This document shows, piece by piece, positions 1 through 9,674 of a stretch of DNA of 64,000 nucleotides. Made by a program: the position numbers and the translations under genes. The number at the start of each line of letters is the position of its first letter. Positions within the stretch are counted from its first letter, which is position 1. The stretch is from Tubulanus polymorphus (Eukaryota > Nemertea > Palaeonemertea > Tubulaniformes > Tubulanidae), in NCBI RefSeq assembly GCF_964204645.1, contig NC_134025.1, positions 3,663,001 to 3,727,000 of the forward strand, written 5' to 3'. The notes beneath the pieces were generated by a model. That model searched no databases and had not been told where the DNA came from. It saw only the letters and a program-made list of their open reading frames with translations.

Positions 1-81
1 GTTTCCGATATAATTATTAGGCTCAGCCTTTGAGAATGAATACACGAGTCGATCTAGGTCTGTAATGATGGTGTTACTGAC

Positions 82-1393
82 CTTGCGACATTTTTTACTC
101 AGATATAAAGGTTGTCGTCCTCCATCCATTCCGACATGTGATTGACACCCAGCGCCATTTTGCATGATTATAGCGTTCACATCCGATTGTGTCGCCTCTC
201 TAAACCTTACGCAGGAATATTTCGATATGTCCTCGATAGCTGCCTGAATTTCCCTTTTATCCAGCTTATCTATTATACAAATATGAATACATAAATATTC
301 ACAAATTCACAAATGGATCATTCATATCTGATAGTACGCATCATCTAACAAAATACCCCTAACGATTGTATTGGAACGTGTAAAATGATCGTAATTGATG
401 CAAACATGTTGTTACATGTTGTAGCGATGTACGTTTTACAAAATATTTGAGTCGAAGCTAAAACAAACGTACAGAACTGATATTAGCGAATAGAGAAAAT
501 ATTTCAACCTACCGAAAGTGTTTGGTACCATGTACGGTACTGTTTTATCTGGCCATCGTTTGTCTTTGATAGCGTTTCGTCTTGATTTCGGTGCATGGTC
601 GTTTTCATCGTTCCTATAGTCGTCATGAAAATAATCATGATAATCGTCGTAGTCGTAATGATCGTAAGTACCGCTGAAATGAATGTAAACAATGGATTTA
701 TGTATCGTAAGCCTCTAAATCTATTTTTATCTATCATTTTATCAGTGAGTCAAGTGCTACTAAAGTAAACCCTTCAAACAGCTACGTGGGAGTTTGGAAA
801 ACTGGCCTACAGGCGTTTCTATATAGCGTAAACACTAACCTTTCGATCTCTGACCATTCCTTTTTCCTAAAGATCATGTCCAATTCTCTGATAACCATGT
901 CATCACCTACGTTAAAATCCATAGTCGCGTCTGAAAGAGCAAAATATATGTTTTTGAACGACGATTTCTATAGATCCTCAGTGTATGAAAACAAAAACAA
1001 AAAAACATCGACGTGTCCTAATTCTTTGTTTTTACTGCGAAGCCGTAGATTTATGCAGTGTATTTATGTAAAATTGTTAAATGATCTCTAATGCTTACAA
1101 GTATCAGCTGCGTCGTTTATATCTTCATCAATCGATATGAATTTCTCATTGTCGTTGTTCCAGTTTTCTATCGGCAGAGCGCTGGATTTAACCTACAAAA
1201 CAATCAAATTGATGATAATTGCGTCATCTTTAAATGAAGTTAACAAAACACGAATAAATGCACGAATTCACGCGAGTCGATTCTTAATTTCAACGATATC
1301 TACTTTCGTATTTCTTCTTACCTTGGAAATCAATATGAAAACCATTAGACAAAACACGTCCAATGTCATCTGTTTACTATGTTTCTTAACCAT
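82..1393 (-). CDS. Astacin-family metalloprotease, 5' part (partial, runs off left edge)
   Basis: Secreted zinc metalloendopeptidase of the astacin (M12A) family; only the first five coding exons are in the window. Exons on the minus strand: 1322-1393, 1099-1192, 840-930, 513-673 and 82-269. All have AG/GT borders and the phases join exactly, giving about 202 residues. Residues 9-25 are a hydrophobic signal peptide (LDVFCLMVFILIS). Residues 26-118 are a propeptide with an Asp/Tyr/His-rich run near 89-105. RRNAIKDKRWPDKTVPYMV (117 on) matches the astacin mature N terminus, where activation cleavage occurs. Exon 5 carries the early catalytic domain with SCVRF, GAGCQSHVG and GGRQ. The HEXXH zinc site would be in the next exon, left of position 1. 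The propeptide has FNVGD, one residue longer than the usual FxGD inhibitory motif. An in-frame Met at residue 9 is an alternative start. The family call is firm; the specific member is not known. Confidence 0.87.
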
Positions 1394-2482
1394 TGTGTAC
1401 GAGTTACTTTTTTCCTGATCAAGTTGCTTGTCGTATCGCTTTTCAGTTTTTGTTACTTCGCCGAGAAATCTGTCATCATTTATACTAGTTGTGGTATCCT
1501 GTTGAAATTGAGAAAACCCGTCGACTCAAAATAACTGCGTTTGACTAATTGTAACACCGTTTATGAGTATGTTACATTTACTAAGTTGACCACACACAAC
1601 TCGTAAACATATTTTTTTTTGATTCAGAGTCAACTACGTGCATTTTAAACGTTTGTTCATCGCCCAATGATTCAACGTTCTTTTGTGTTCATGACGATGA
1701 TTTATCAGTATTCTATGAACACCCGTCGTTTTCTTTTGATTCGTCGATAATCGAAACAAGGAAGTAATATTTCAATGATATGATATCTAAAATGGTATTT
1801 TTGCATCATGTCTGATATAATACCCACGGGTTGTCGATTAGTTCATACAATACGCGAACTTCTGATGTAACTCTTGAGTAGACTTTGACCGGGTTGGTTT
1901 TTTCTAAATATTTGACTCATACACTATTGGGAATCGGGGGATTTTATAAAACAATTTTGTTACGGACCTATTGGAGATGTTCATTTATACGTTTTGATAT
2001 TACCTTGATGGAATAAACACATCTTCTTTCAGAGGTTTTTAAGAGCGTTGGGTAATGGTCAACTGGCTATGTCGAACTTTGCGATCGAATGATTCTCGAT
2101 AAGATCTGTCAGGCGTATGACATATTTCATCCTTGAAGACATCCTCTGTTTAGGGTAACCCGACAAAATTATGTTGTAGAATCGAATTCACGCATCAATG
2201 AACTCATACTACGACAAAAATTATGAATAAGATGTATTTTTCACGAAAAAAGTACGAATATTTATTTTCTGAACTTATACATGATTTGTAGATAGAGAAA
2301 TAAGTTAACCATCTAACGGCAGATTAGATTCATCTGAAAATAGAAAACGAAATTTATTAGAAAATAATCTGCCAACTTCCGGTATTACAAACAAACAAAG
2401 CGATAAAATAACGTTTTACCGAAGTGAGTAAGATAATAAACGTAATGAATTGAATAAACAAGGAAACGAAAATATAAACCTT
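1394..2482. other. Intergenic region between astacin and small peptide genes
   Basis: Holds the astacin promoter side and the 3' end of the small peptide gene (its likely poly(A) signal is at 2353-2358). I see no other exon with splice signals and no repeat of note. Confidence 0.5.
2353..2358 (-). terminator. Poly(A) signal AATAAA of the twin-CX3C peptide gene
   Basis: AATAAA on the minus strand, about 125 nt past the stop codon at 2483. The position suits the 3' end of this short mRNA; it is inferred from the motif only. Confidence 0.4.
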
Positions 2483-2768
2483 TTATCCTGATAATGTCAT
2501 ACACTCATTGATGCATTGTTGTAGAGCCATCTCGTTGTTGTCTCCGATCAACTCCCTGCATTCTCCGAAACATTTCGCCTGAAGATTGACTGCACTCACC
2601 AGGGCAAAAATCATAGCCAGGGCCACTGCAAAATTAAAACACCGATACTCAAGATTTCCTTCTATTGAACGATATCTTCGTATACCTATACACATTACGA
2701 TGCTACGGTGTTTCGTGTGCAAAGGTGTTTTACTTACAGAACACAACGCAGGTGATTTTTTGGATCAT
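2483..2768 (-). CDS. Small secreted peptide with twin CX3C motif (57 aa)
   Basis: Two exons on the minus strand, 2738-2768 and 2483-2625, with a GTAAGT donor and TTTTGCAG acceptor; 10 codons plus one base join two bases in phase. The 57-residue product starts with a strong signal peptide (residues 1-22, VVFLALAMIFALVSA). The predicted mature peptide is about 35 residues with four cysteines at 29, 33, 48 and 52, spaced CX3C-X14-CX3C (CFGEC and CINEC). Twin CX3C on two short helices is the pattern of helical-hairpin peptides, a fold used by some antimicrobial and ion-channel-active peptides. The function here is unknown, and I do not recognise a family from the sequence. A CTATTTAA box lies about 75 nt upstream of the ATG and an AATAAA downstream. 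Both support a short independent gene. Confidence 0.8.
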
Positions 2769-2840
2769 TTTCTCAGTTTACCGTTGTTCAATATACCACT
2801 TGTTCAATGATAAGTGAGAGTAGGTTGTTCGATGTCGCCC

Positions 2841-2848
2841 TTAAATAG
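2841..2848 (-). promoter_or_regulatory. TATA-like box for the twin-CX3C peptide gene
   Basis: CTATTTAA on the minus strand, 73-80 nt upstream of the ATG at 2768. Initiation about 30 nt further would give a 5' UTR of roughly 45 nt. Confidence 0.4.
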
Positions 2849-3047
2849 AGTTTTGATATAACGCGTAATTAATGTGAGAAGTAAACATTTGCCACAGTAT
2901 CAGCATATATTTGTCTAAAACATTTAGTTTAATTGAGTCTAGAAAGATAAAACTATATTCTGTGATTGTCGGAAATGATTTCATTACAATATGGTACAAT
3001 ACATTTTCACTTGTATTTGAAATGGACATGTAATATTTACCTCATCT

Positions 3048-3206
3048 TTAGGCCGCGTTGAGGCATGATCGACACACACAATATCCAGACGAAAAATAAG
3101 GAAGCTTTAATGGACCGAAACAAGCATTGCCACAACTATAATCATCATAACCATTACTATTATCAAAACCAGTACCATCATCGCCATGATCACCACAGTA
3201 ACCATC
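3048..3206 (-). other. Orphan cysteine-rich exon-like sequence (possible last exon)
   Basis: After a CAG at 3207-3209 the minus strand is open for 52 codons to a TAA at 3048-3050. It encodes an Asp/Gly/Tyr-rich stretch followed by a cysteine-dense tail: Cys at relative positions 4, 25, 29, 43, 45 and 48 (YSCGNACFGP, GYCVCRSC). This looks like the last exon of a small secreted cysteine-rich protein. However, the acceptor has a poor pyrimidine tract, no signal-peptide exon was found upstream (3.2-4.0 kb), and the first half is a GAT/GGT-rich simple sequence. It may be a broken or unexpressed gene, or chance. Confidence 0.22.
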
Positions 3207-4074
3207 CTGGCATTGTTACAGGCGATATTCCGACTAGATTATTATCCGTGACATGTAGTTCTGTATTAACGCATAGGAGTAAGTTTCTGATCACAGCCTT
3301 ACTAATAAATCTATCAATAATTATATCGAACTGGCAACGGAAATCAATTCGTGGTTTTGCACGTTATAGGGGTTTGCCCTGGGTATGTGCAATATATTAA
3401 AAATACCGTCGTGAAGCAATAACAAATCATCACATCGTCTCACATTCGGAACATTAGCTCGCCTAAAAGTTTTTCAAGAATTGATTGATAAAATTGAGCC
3501 TATATCTGAAGATTACAAAAATGAAGCGAGATAACAAATCTAAATACAGAATTGCAGAGGTTTTATTTCTAAATATTATAGTTCCTCTATAACTAATGAC
3601 AGTAATGAACAATAAGGTATAATTATATAATGTACATAACAAAATCCATATATCTATTTCAGCAGTATGACCATTTTACATGAATTATAATTTCGTTGCA
3701 AGAAATAGATAACAAGTATTTAGATAAGAAACGAGTAAGGTATGGAACACGATAGGACGAGCAAAAGAGAAAGACTATTATGCAAAAAGTAGTAATATAT
3801 CATATGTTGAAGAACGAAATTAATATCTTGTATAATTCTCCTCTAAGTAGAATATGTACAAAATCAGTGACGCCAGATTTCATCATTTCCTCGCGACGAA
3901 TAACTTAAGAGGACAGCGGGCGCTTTAAAAATCTACAAAACAACAACAGGAGCAATAATCTATATCCTGAAAGCTTCCTATCAATCTTATAGCCCAGTTG
4001 CAACGTAATTTCTTATATATTTATAATGTTTACATAAGTCCGATGTGGACATGGCACAAAGCTCGTTTTCGCTA
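3207..4074. other. Intergenic, AT-rich, no clear gene
   Basis: No convincing exon on either strand. The plus strand at 3120-3220 is a CAT/ACC-type low-complexity stretch, which produces a spurious His-rich reading frame and also spurious hydrophobic frames. Confidence 0.5.
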
Positions 4075-4112
4075 TTAATCGACCGTTTCGTAATTATGTG
4101 TGGCAGCTTCCT
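4075..4112 (-). CDS. Candidate alternative terminal exon of the first MANEC-like gene
   Basis: A long pyrimidine tract and CAG acceptor precede position 4112 on the minus strand. In phase 1, the phase used at every junction of this gene, the exon adds EAATHNYETVD and stops: 38 nt from acceptor to TAA. The paralogue has an exon of exactly the same length, phase and place (8231-8268). Joining needs a donor inside the upstream coding exon. The only phase-1 GT there is the weak one in GAC G/GTTACC, so use of this exon is unproven. The main reading frame already stops at 4360, with AATAAA signals between the two ends (4161-4166, 4145-4150). Confidence 0.35.
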
Positions 4113-4359
4113 CTGGAAAAAAGAAAAAACAAAAAAGAAATTAATTTATTTTTATGATAATTTATTGTTTATAGTAAAATAGATTTATACAATATCTACA
4201 TGGTTATTTTCATTATAAAAAGGAATGCGTGATATCTACATACAATTAAATCACTGAACCATTGAAAGCACCGGTTGTTCAAATACAGAAACTGATTATG
4301 TTGATATCCTAATTTTGCTAGACTCTAAATCTAATAATTTCTTAACGAATAACAATATT

Positions 4360-7137
4360 TTAAGTATACATGCCATTAATCAAGTAGTCAACTTTTGAAT
4401 ACTGTCTTCTCTGGTAACCGTCGTACAGCCGTTTTCCAACTATTACTGTCATCACTACCACGAAGATTATTCCGCACACTAAGGCCGCTACCAGGGTCCC
4501 CTTCATCGTTGGTTGCGCATTGTTGTTGTTGTTGTTGTTATTCGTTATAGCTGCTTCGGCTGAACAATTCGCTGTCGTACAATTTGAAGACACTGCAGTA
4601 GCGTTTGTCGAGGAAGCAGCTGTAGTGGCTGGAAAAGTAGACGCAACACTGGACGAAACATTGTTAAGTGTTGCTTCTGGAGAAATAGTAGTAGAGTTTG
4701 ATGAAGAAGAGGAAGTGACCGCAGAAGTGTTGTTTGTAACACCTGTTAATGCAGTCGGTGTGACAGTGACAGAGTTTGTTGGGTTCGAAGCAACGCTTGA
4801 GGAATTGGTGGGAATAGTAGAATTCACGACTAATGAGATTGTAACGTTGTTAGTGCCTGTAACTGTATCGATTGAAGGAGATGAAGCCGTTTTTGGTGAA
4901 GTAGGGGAATCAGTAGTTGATAAAGAATTACCATTGGAAAGAATCGGTTGAGGAGTGGAAGTTACTTGAGAAGGTGGAGTTTTAGAATTTGAGATAGCTG
5001 CCACCACCGTATTTTGGTTATTGGTAGTTGTTTGTGATCCCGTCTTGACGTTACTGGTAGTGAGTGGTACAGTGGATGCCTTAGTCCCACCAGTCGTTGT
5101 AGCTAGCAAATAGAAAAGGAAACAAGCTCGATAAAAAGGAAAGCTTTTACGTGTCTGAAAATAGTTTGGTATATACTATGTGGGAAACGAGTTTCTTTTC
5201 AGATTGGAAAACTCAAATGTACCTGTTATGTTGTGATTTCCATGCTGTTGTAGTATTTCAGCAAGTTTAGCAGCCGTTTTATTGACCAACTCATCAAGTT
5301 TTTCATTATCGCTTTTCGGAGTAGCTCCTAAGACTTTTGCACCGACCTTTGATGAGTGATCGTCTATGGGTGCTGGAATGAAAAAGAGTGTCATTTATAA
5401 CAAAAGCTGAACACGTCACTTTATTTTGAAACGATGACACAAAGTTTCAATTAATTTATATGAATGTTCTTGACAAACAACAACGAATAAAGCATGGAAT
5501 TGTATTGTGTACAAGGAGGAGCTAAATTACAACGCTTTCACCGAAATTTACAAACATGATATATATCAAATTTATACAGATTTAGGTCATTAGATTTGAT
5601 GACGTTGATTTACATTATTTGTCACTGCATTAATACCATTTGTCAACAGAATCGATAACATCTGCGTCTGGAGATATTATCAGCAGCATGCGCAAAATCA
5701 ATGCTCCAAGTCACATGATTATTTGTCATGCGCGTATTTTTAGTCATACACGTATAGGCCTATAATAACTTCTACGTATTTTCTAACAAACAAATAAATA
5801 GACGATCGTGGACTTTGAAATAACAAACACGGAACAAAGATTAAATGATGATGATGATGATGACGATGATGATATCTTGAACTGTGAAACTGTAGAGATT
5901 ATTCAGAGTGTTAATCCAATGTGTTTTGCATTTCACATTAAAGACAAAAAAGTATCAATTCAGCTGTAGCTTATCTATACAATACAAAAGATTTTAACCG
6001 GTTGCCTTACAAAAGTTTAAATAAGTACATATAACCGAGTGTTATATTCATCATGTGTGTGTCTATTGTAGTCGATTGTGTTCCGTTTCCCTGTCTGATT
6101 AAACAAGTGATAATGAGGTATAATTGAAAATGCAAAATGTGCGGTTTAATTGTGCTCCTTAAAAGTTGCTTCGTACTATGGTACATTTTCCCGGTGTTAA
6201 GTGCAAAAAGTTCATCAGCTGAAACTTGATGTATAATTGTATGCATGTGTTTGTATAATTTGCATATAATCAAGAGGTCTCCTATCGTAGATATAACGTA
6301 GGAATGGAAAGAATATTTTCGTATAGGACTCCTCTTAATTCTGTGCTGTGATTCAATGGCTGTTAACTAAAACCACTCCATTATAACATACACACATACA
6401 TATATCATTTTAAACTACGATTTACATACCAACAGACGCGGTGATATACGCTGATTTGTCTAGTAACGACTTATCAATACCTGATCCAGGAAAAAGTAAC
6501 AAATACATCTCGAAGAGGTCAATGAAACTGCTGTTATACATCGTAAAAACTTAATATACAGAAAACTGCTAGAAATCTATAGATTGTAGAATTAGGTGTA
6601 ATACTAACCGACTGATATAGTTTGAGTTGATTTGTCCGTTGATGCTCTTGTGGTTTTTGTTGAGCCAGTCGTTAATGTTTCTCTCTGTACCACAATACCA
6701 CAAACATCAGACTTATTTGACCAATGGATAAACTGTTTATCTACCTTCACTCGGAAGCAATGCTTTGAAGTTGTATTAAAAAGAGCCACTGAGCACGTTT
6801 CTAAAACACATCAAGTGACATATGTATATAATAACTCTTTCGATTCCATCTAGAATATCTTTATCTTCGATCGAATGCTTTATTTTGGCGTCTTACCTGT
6901 TTCGCAACAATATTCGGCACATCGTTTGACCAATTGTTCCAACCCATCCCCTTCTGGAGAAGGTAGAGATGTACCATTCTCGATCAACTGGACATGTTCC
7001 TTGTCATCAACTAGTGTATATCCACATTTTAAATCTGCTTCGCAAATGTTCTCTTTTGAATTGGCTGGTGATATTGTTATAACTACAACCACGAAAGCCC
7101 ACGCACATAAGAAATGGAGGAGAGTTTGAAACCTCAT
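4360..7137 (-). CDS. Type I membrane protein with MANEC/MANSC-like domain and mucin-like stalk (paralogue A)
   Basis: Four exons on the minus strand: 6897-7137, 6609-6800, 5223-5372 and 4360-5102, all phase 1, giving about 441 residues. Residues 1-27 are a signal peptide. Residues 32-114 hold eight cysteines (32, 38, 73, 77, 78, 83, 95, 114) with the diagnostic KRCAEYCC followed by TCSVALF, matching the MANEC/MANSC module (seven to eight cysteines) of LRP11 and HAI-1 type proteins. Exon 3 encodes a helical, charged segment (NEKLDELVNKTAAKLAEIL). Exon 4 encodes about 200 residues rich in Thr, Ser, Asn and Val with many N-glycosylation sequons, then one membrane helix (about 396-417, LVAALVCGIIFVVVMTVIVG) and a short basic, tyrosine-containing tail. 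A cell-surface adhesion or receptor role is inferred. It lies tandem with 8326-9674 in the same orientation, so a local duplication is likely. No enzyme domain is present. Confidence 0.8.
5845..5872. repeat. GAT trinucleotide microsatellite
   Basis: Short (GAT)n run with interruptions, in intron 2 of the first MANEC-like gene. No coding meaning is seen. Confidence 0.6.
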
Positions 7138-8026
7138 CTGAAATTACGCAATTTGATTCTCTAAAATACGCACCAATGGTTTTTGAAATGGCTATGCCCT
7201 CAACCGATGTGCCTTGCGTATTAGAAGTGAAATAATGATAACGATCAATAATGAGACGATTACTTGTTTAAGTCGTTTTACTTCGACAATATGGAGTTAA
7301 ACACGTCACGCATTTTGGCCAGTATTTAATGATATGAAATTCATATACTTACCACTTCCATCATTATGAAATCTTCAATTTGTTATTTTCTTGAAGATCA
7401 CTGAAGCGTCATAGCGCAACGAATGTCACTGCTTGAGCGTCTGCGTCAAAAAGGAATCCAGCAGAGTTCTCCCAGCGCGTCGACACGCAAGATTTCGTTC
7501 AAATGCGTGACGTAGATTCGACTGTATATATTTATCAAGCTACCGTTTGCAGAGTTTGTGACTGCGGCGCTTGTTTTAATAGCCCAACATATGTTACTTC
7601 AAACCTCAGATCAATATGGCTCAGTACAGACTGCGGAAAACAATATACGTAGGACTTCTACGGGATGTGATGGCAGATGTCGTCGTGTATCATAATCCAT
7701 TATAGCATATAGGCCTATATCACACAAAATATAATAACATGATGAATTGCTTCTTTCCTTTGCTCGATGATACGTAATTTTTGATTTACGAAACTTCCTC
7801 TGTTGTTGCTTCCTACGTTTATTCGTAAGAAAGGCCGTTGCCCCGTTGAATACTACTAGAACTAACCAAAAAAATCTTGAAATAAAGACCAAAAATGTGT
7901 TATTTTTTATTCAATTAGATGAATTTTACTTCTACACGAAGATATGAAGATGGATTACACAGAATGATGTGTGTATCATTCGTAATTTGAAAATCTTTTT
8001 TAACATTCAGTAAATTAGCGATTCGC
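7138..8026. other. Intergenic between the MANEC-like paralogues
   Basis: Promoter side of paralogue A. A minus-strand frame at 7611-7890 begins with hydrophobic FFWLVLVVFNGATA and a basic stretch, but it has no ATG (it starts at TTG) and no partner exon, so I do not call a gene. Confidence 0.45.
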
Positions 8027-8166
8027 AACGGTTCTTCACATGACGTCATTGCGCGTCATATTGACCGTCAATCCCAAGGCTCAGCTAACTGAAGTAAAGT
8101 CATGTGACTGCCATTTGACAGCCGATACACGCGAAACAATGCGTATCACGTCAGTGAAGAACCGTT
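8027..8166. mobile_element. 140-bp MITE-like element with terminal inverted repeats
   Basis: A perfect 13-bp inverted repeat (AACGGTTCTTCAC at 8027-8039, its complement at 8154-8166), continuing imperfectly inward through TGACGTCAT / ACGTCA. No transposase is encoded. A diverged partial relative lies at 56246-56320, which shares TGACGTCAT, CAGCTAACTG.AGTA and GCCGATA. No clear target-site duplication is visible. Confidence 0.65.
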
Positions 8167-8230
8167 AAACACAAAAAAATCTGTAACGATCAACTCGAAC
8201 GGCTGTTATTAAGTGGTGTTCTACAGTGAA

Positions 8231-8268
8231 TTAGTCGGCGTCGTCATCTTCTTCGTCCACGTTATATT
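8231..8268 (-). CDS. Candidate alternative terminal exon of the second MANEC-like gene
   Basis: An acceptor (TTTTGCAG) precedes position 8268 on the minus strand. Phase-1 reading adds the acidic tail YNVDEEDDDAD and a TAA, 38 nt in all. That is the same length, phase and position as the candidate at 4075-4112 behind the other paralogue, although the residues differ apart from the final Asp. Possible phase-1 donors in the upstream exon are G/GTTCGC and A/GTTTTA, both weak. A stronger GTAAGA straddles the present stop in another phase. Confidence 0.38.
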
Positions 8269-8325
8269 CTGCAAAAATTTTAATTTTTATAGAATTATCG
8301 GCATATATATTCAATTACTTACTTC

Positions 8326-9674
8326 TTACTTAAAACTTTGTTCGGATCGCGAACCTCTTCCCAGTCTCCAATATAACCTTCTTGAATAATGTTCGTAAGC
8401 CTTTTTCCAAATTATCGCGAGTGCTGCTACTACAAATAAAACCCCGCAGACCAATCCCAAAATCATCACACCTGTCATTGGCCTGGTCGCGCGGGCCCGT
8501 GCATTGATGTTATCTTCAGTCGAAGACGCTGCGTTAACGAAACTATTATTTCCACCAGCGACCGATTCGCTAACGGTCTGATGATATTCATCATTAGAAT
8601 TGTTCGCAGTATTGTCGATTAAAGGAGCACTCGTGGTAGTATCCAAATCGGCGTTATCATTGGTGGCATGTACGCGGTCTGAATTAGTATCTGGCACAGG
8701 AGGGAGATCGTCTGCAGTATCTGGCACAGGAGCATTGTCAAGAGGTACAATGTTTGTAGACGTTATGGGGAGACTCGAAGAGACCTTGTCACTCGATGGT
8801 GCAGGAGGAAGGTCATGGTAGGTCTCGGCTACAGTCAAGTCGTCATCCTCGGAACCATCACCTGTCAGTAGAATAGAATACGACTCGAATCATGAAGAAA
8901 ATGCACGTTTTGCACGTCAACTAAAATTAATTTACCTGATTGTGCATTTTTCATGATTTCTTCTTGCATCTTACGTTTTGATTCCTCCAATATTTCATCA
9001 TTGATATGTTTATTCGCGTCACCATCTTCTATCGCTGAATCCTTGTGACTAATGACATGTGTTTGTCTTTTGTCACGCGAAATGTAAATGGCATGGGAGG
9101 TGGCACTTGCTTTATATTCAACTTCATTTGATGGTATTTCTCCCAGAAAACAACGACTATAAGACCCGAAAGTATAAATAGCAATGTTACAGCCAGCTGG
9201 AAAATAGAATAGAAGTATATGAACATTAACAGAATGTGATGAAAGAGAACATTTCAATATCTGCAGCTATCAGAAAAGAAACAATATACTTTCATTCGAT
9301 TAGAATCAAATGCATAATCAATAATTTCAAAATTGACACGGAGTTCCAGAGGTGAATAGATTTCAGTATATTTCAAACAATAAAAGCATTTTATAATTTT
9401 GAAAGGATTCAGAGCAACTCATGGAACTTCGTGGCGTACGGAATTACGTCTAATTACTTATGTTGCAGCATGCCTTCATGCAGTCTACCATAGAAACAGC
9501 TGATAGTCCATCCTCCTCGACGCTGTTGGAAGACTTCATTTCTGCGAGAGACTTTTTGAAAACGATAGTCCTATATTTCTGTACTTTGCCGATACATTTC
9601 GATTCGATCTGATCAATAGCAACTGATTGGATGGATATGAGAACCAATATCGACACATTCAGAAAATTCTGCAT
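8326..9674 (-). CDS. Type I membrane protein with MANEC/MANSC-like domain (paralogue B)
   Basis: Three exons on the minus strand: 9458-9674, 8936-9196 and 8326-8861, all phase 1, giving 337 residues. Residues 1-20 are a signal peptide (NVSILVLISIQSVAI). The cysteine module spans 27-88 with Cys at 27, 65, 69, 70, 75 and 88: DCMKACC, then GCNIAIY, the CC..CN.A signature of MANEC/MANSC. Compared with paralogue A it keeps the six inner cysteines but lacks the first and last. A charged helix (DEILEESKRKMQEEIMKNA) follows in the same exon, where paralogue A has a separate exon. The stalk (161-289) is rich in Pro, Asp, Ser and Thr with PPAP, PVPDT and PPVPDT motifs. One membrane helix (about 290-311) and a basic tail end the protein. 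A cell-surface role is inferred. The exon 1 donor (ATAA/GTAATT) is only moderate. Confidence 0.78.

Noticed and set aside
3065-3400. Plus-strand His-rich open frame
   Set aside because: Low-complexity CAT/ACC repeat; the opposite strand gives an equally open Asp/Gly/Cys-rich frame and a hydrophobic frame, so openness is due to composition.
4520-4951. Plus-strand frame of 143 codons
   Set aside because: Antisense shadow of the Thr/Ser/Asn-rich stalk of the MANEC-like gene.
6432-6530. Minus-strand exon-like sequence with acceptor and donor inside intron 2 of the first MANEC-like gene
   Set aside because: Its only open frame starts in phase 2, while the upstream exon ends in phase 1; exons 2 and 3 join perfectly without it.
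7611-7892. Minus-strand frame with a signal-peptide-like start
   Set aside because: No ATG (starts with TTG), no splice partner and no family match.
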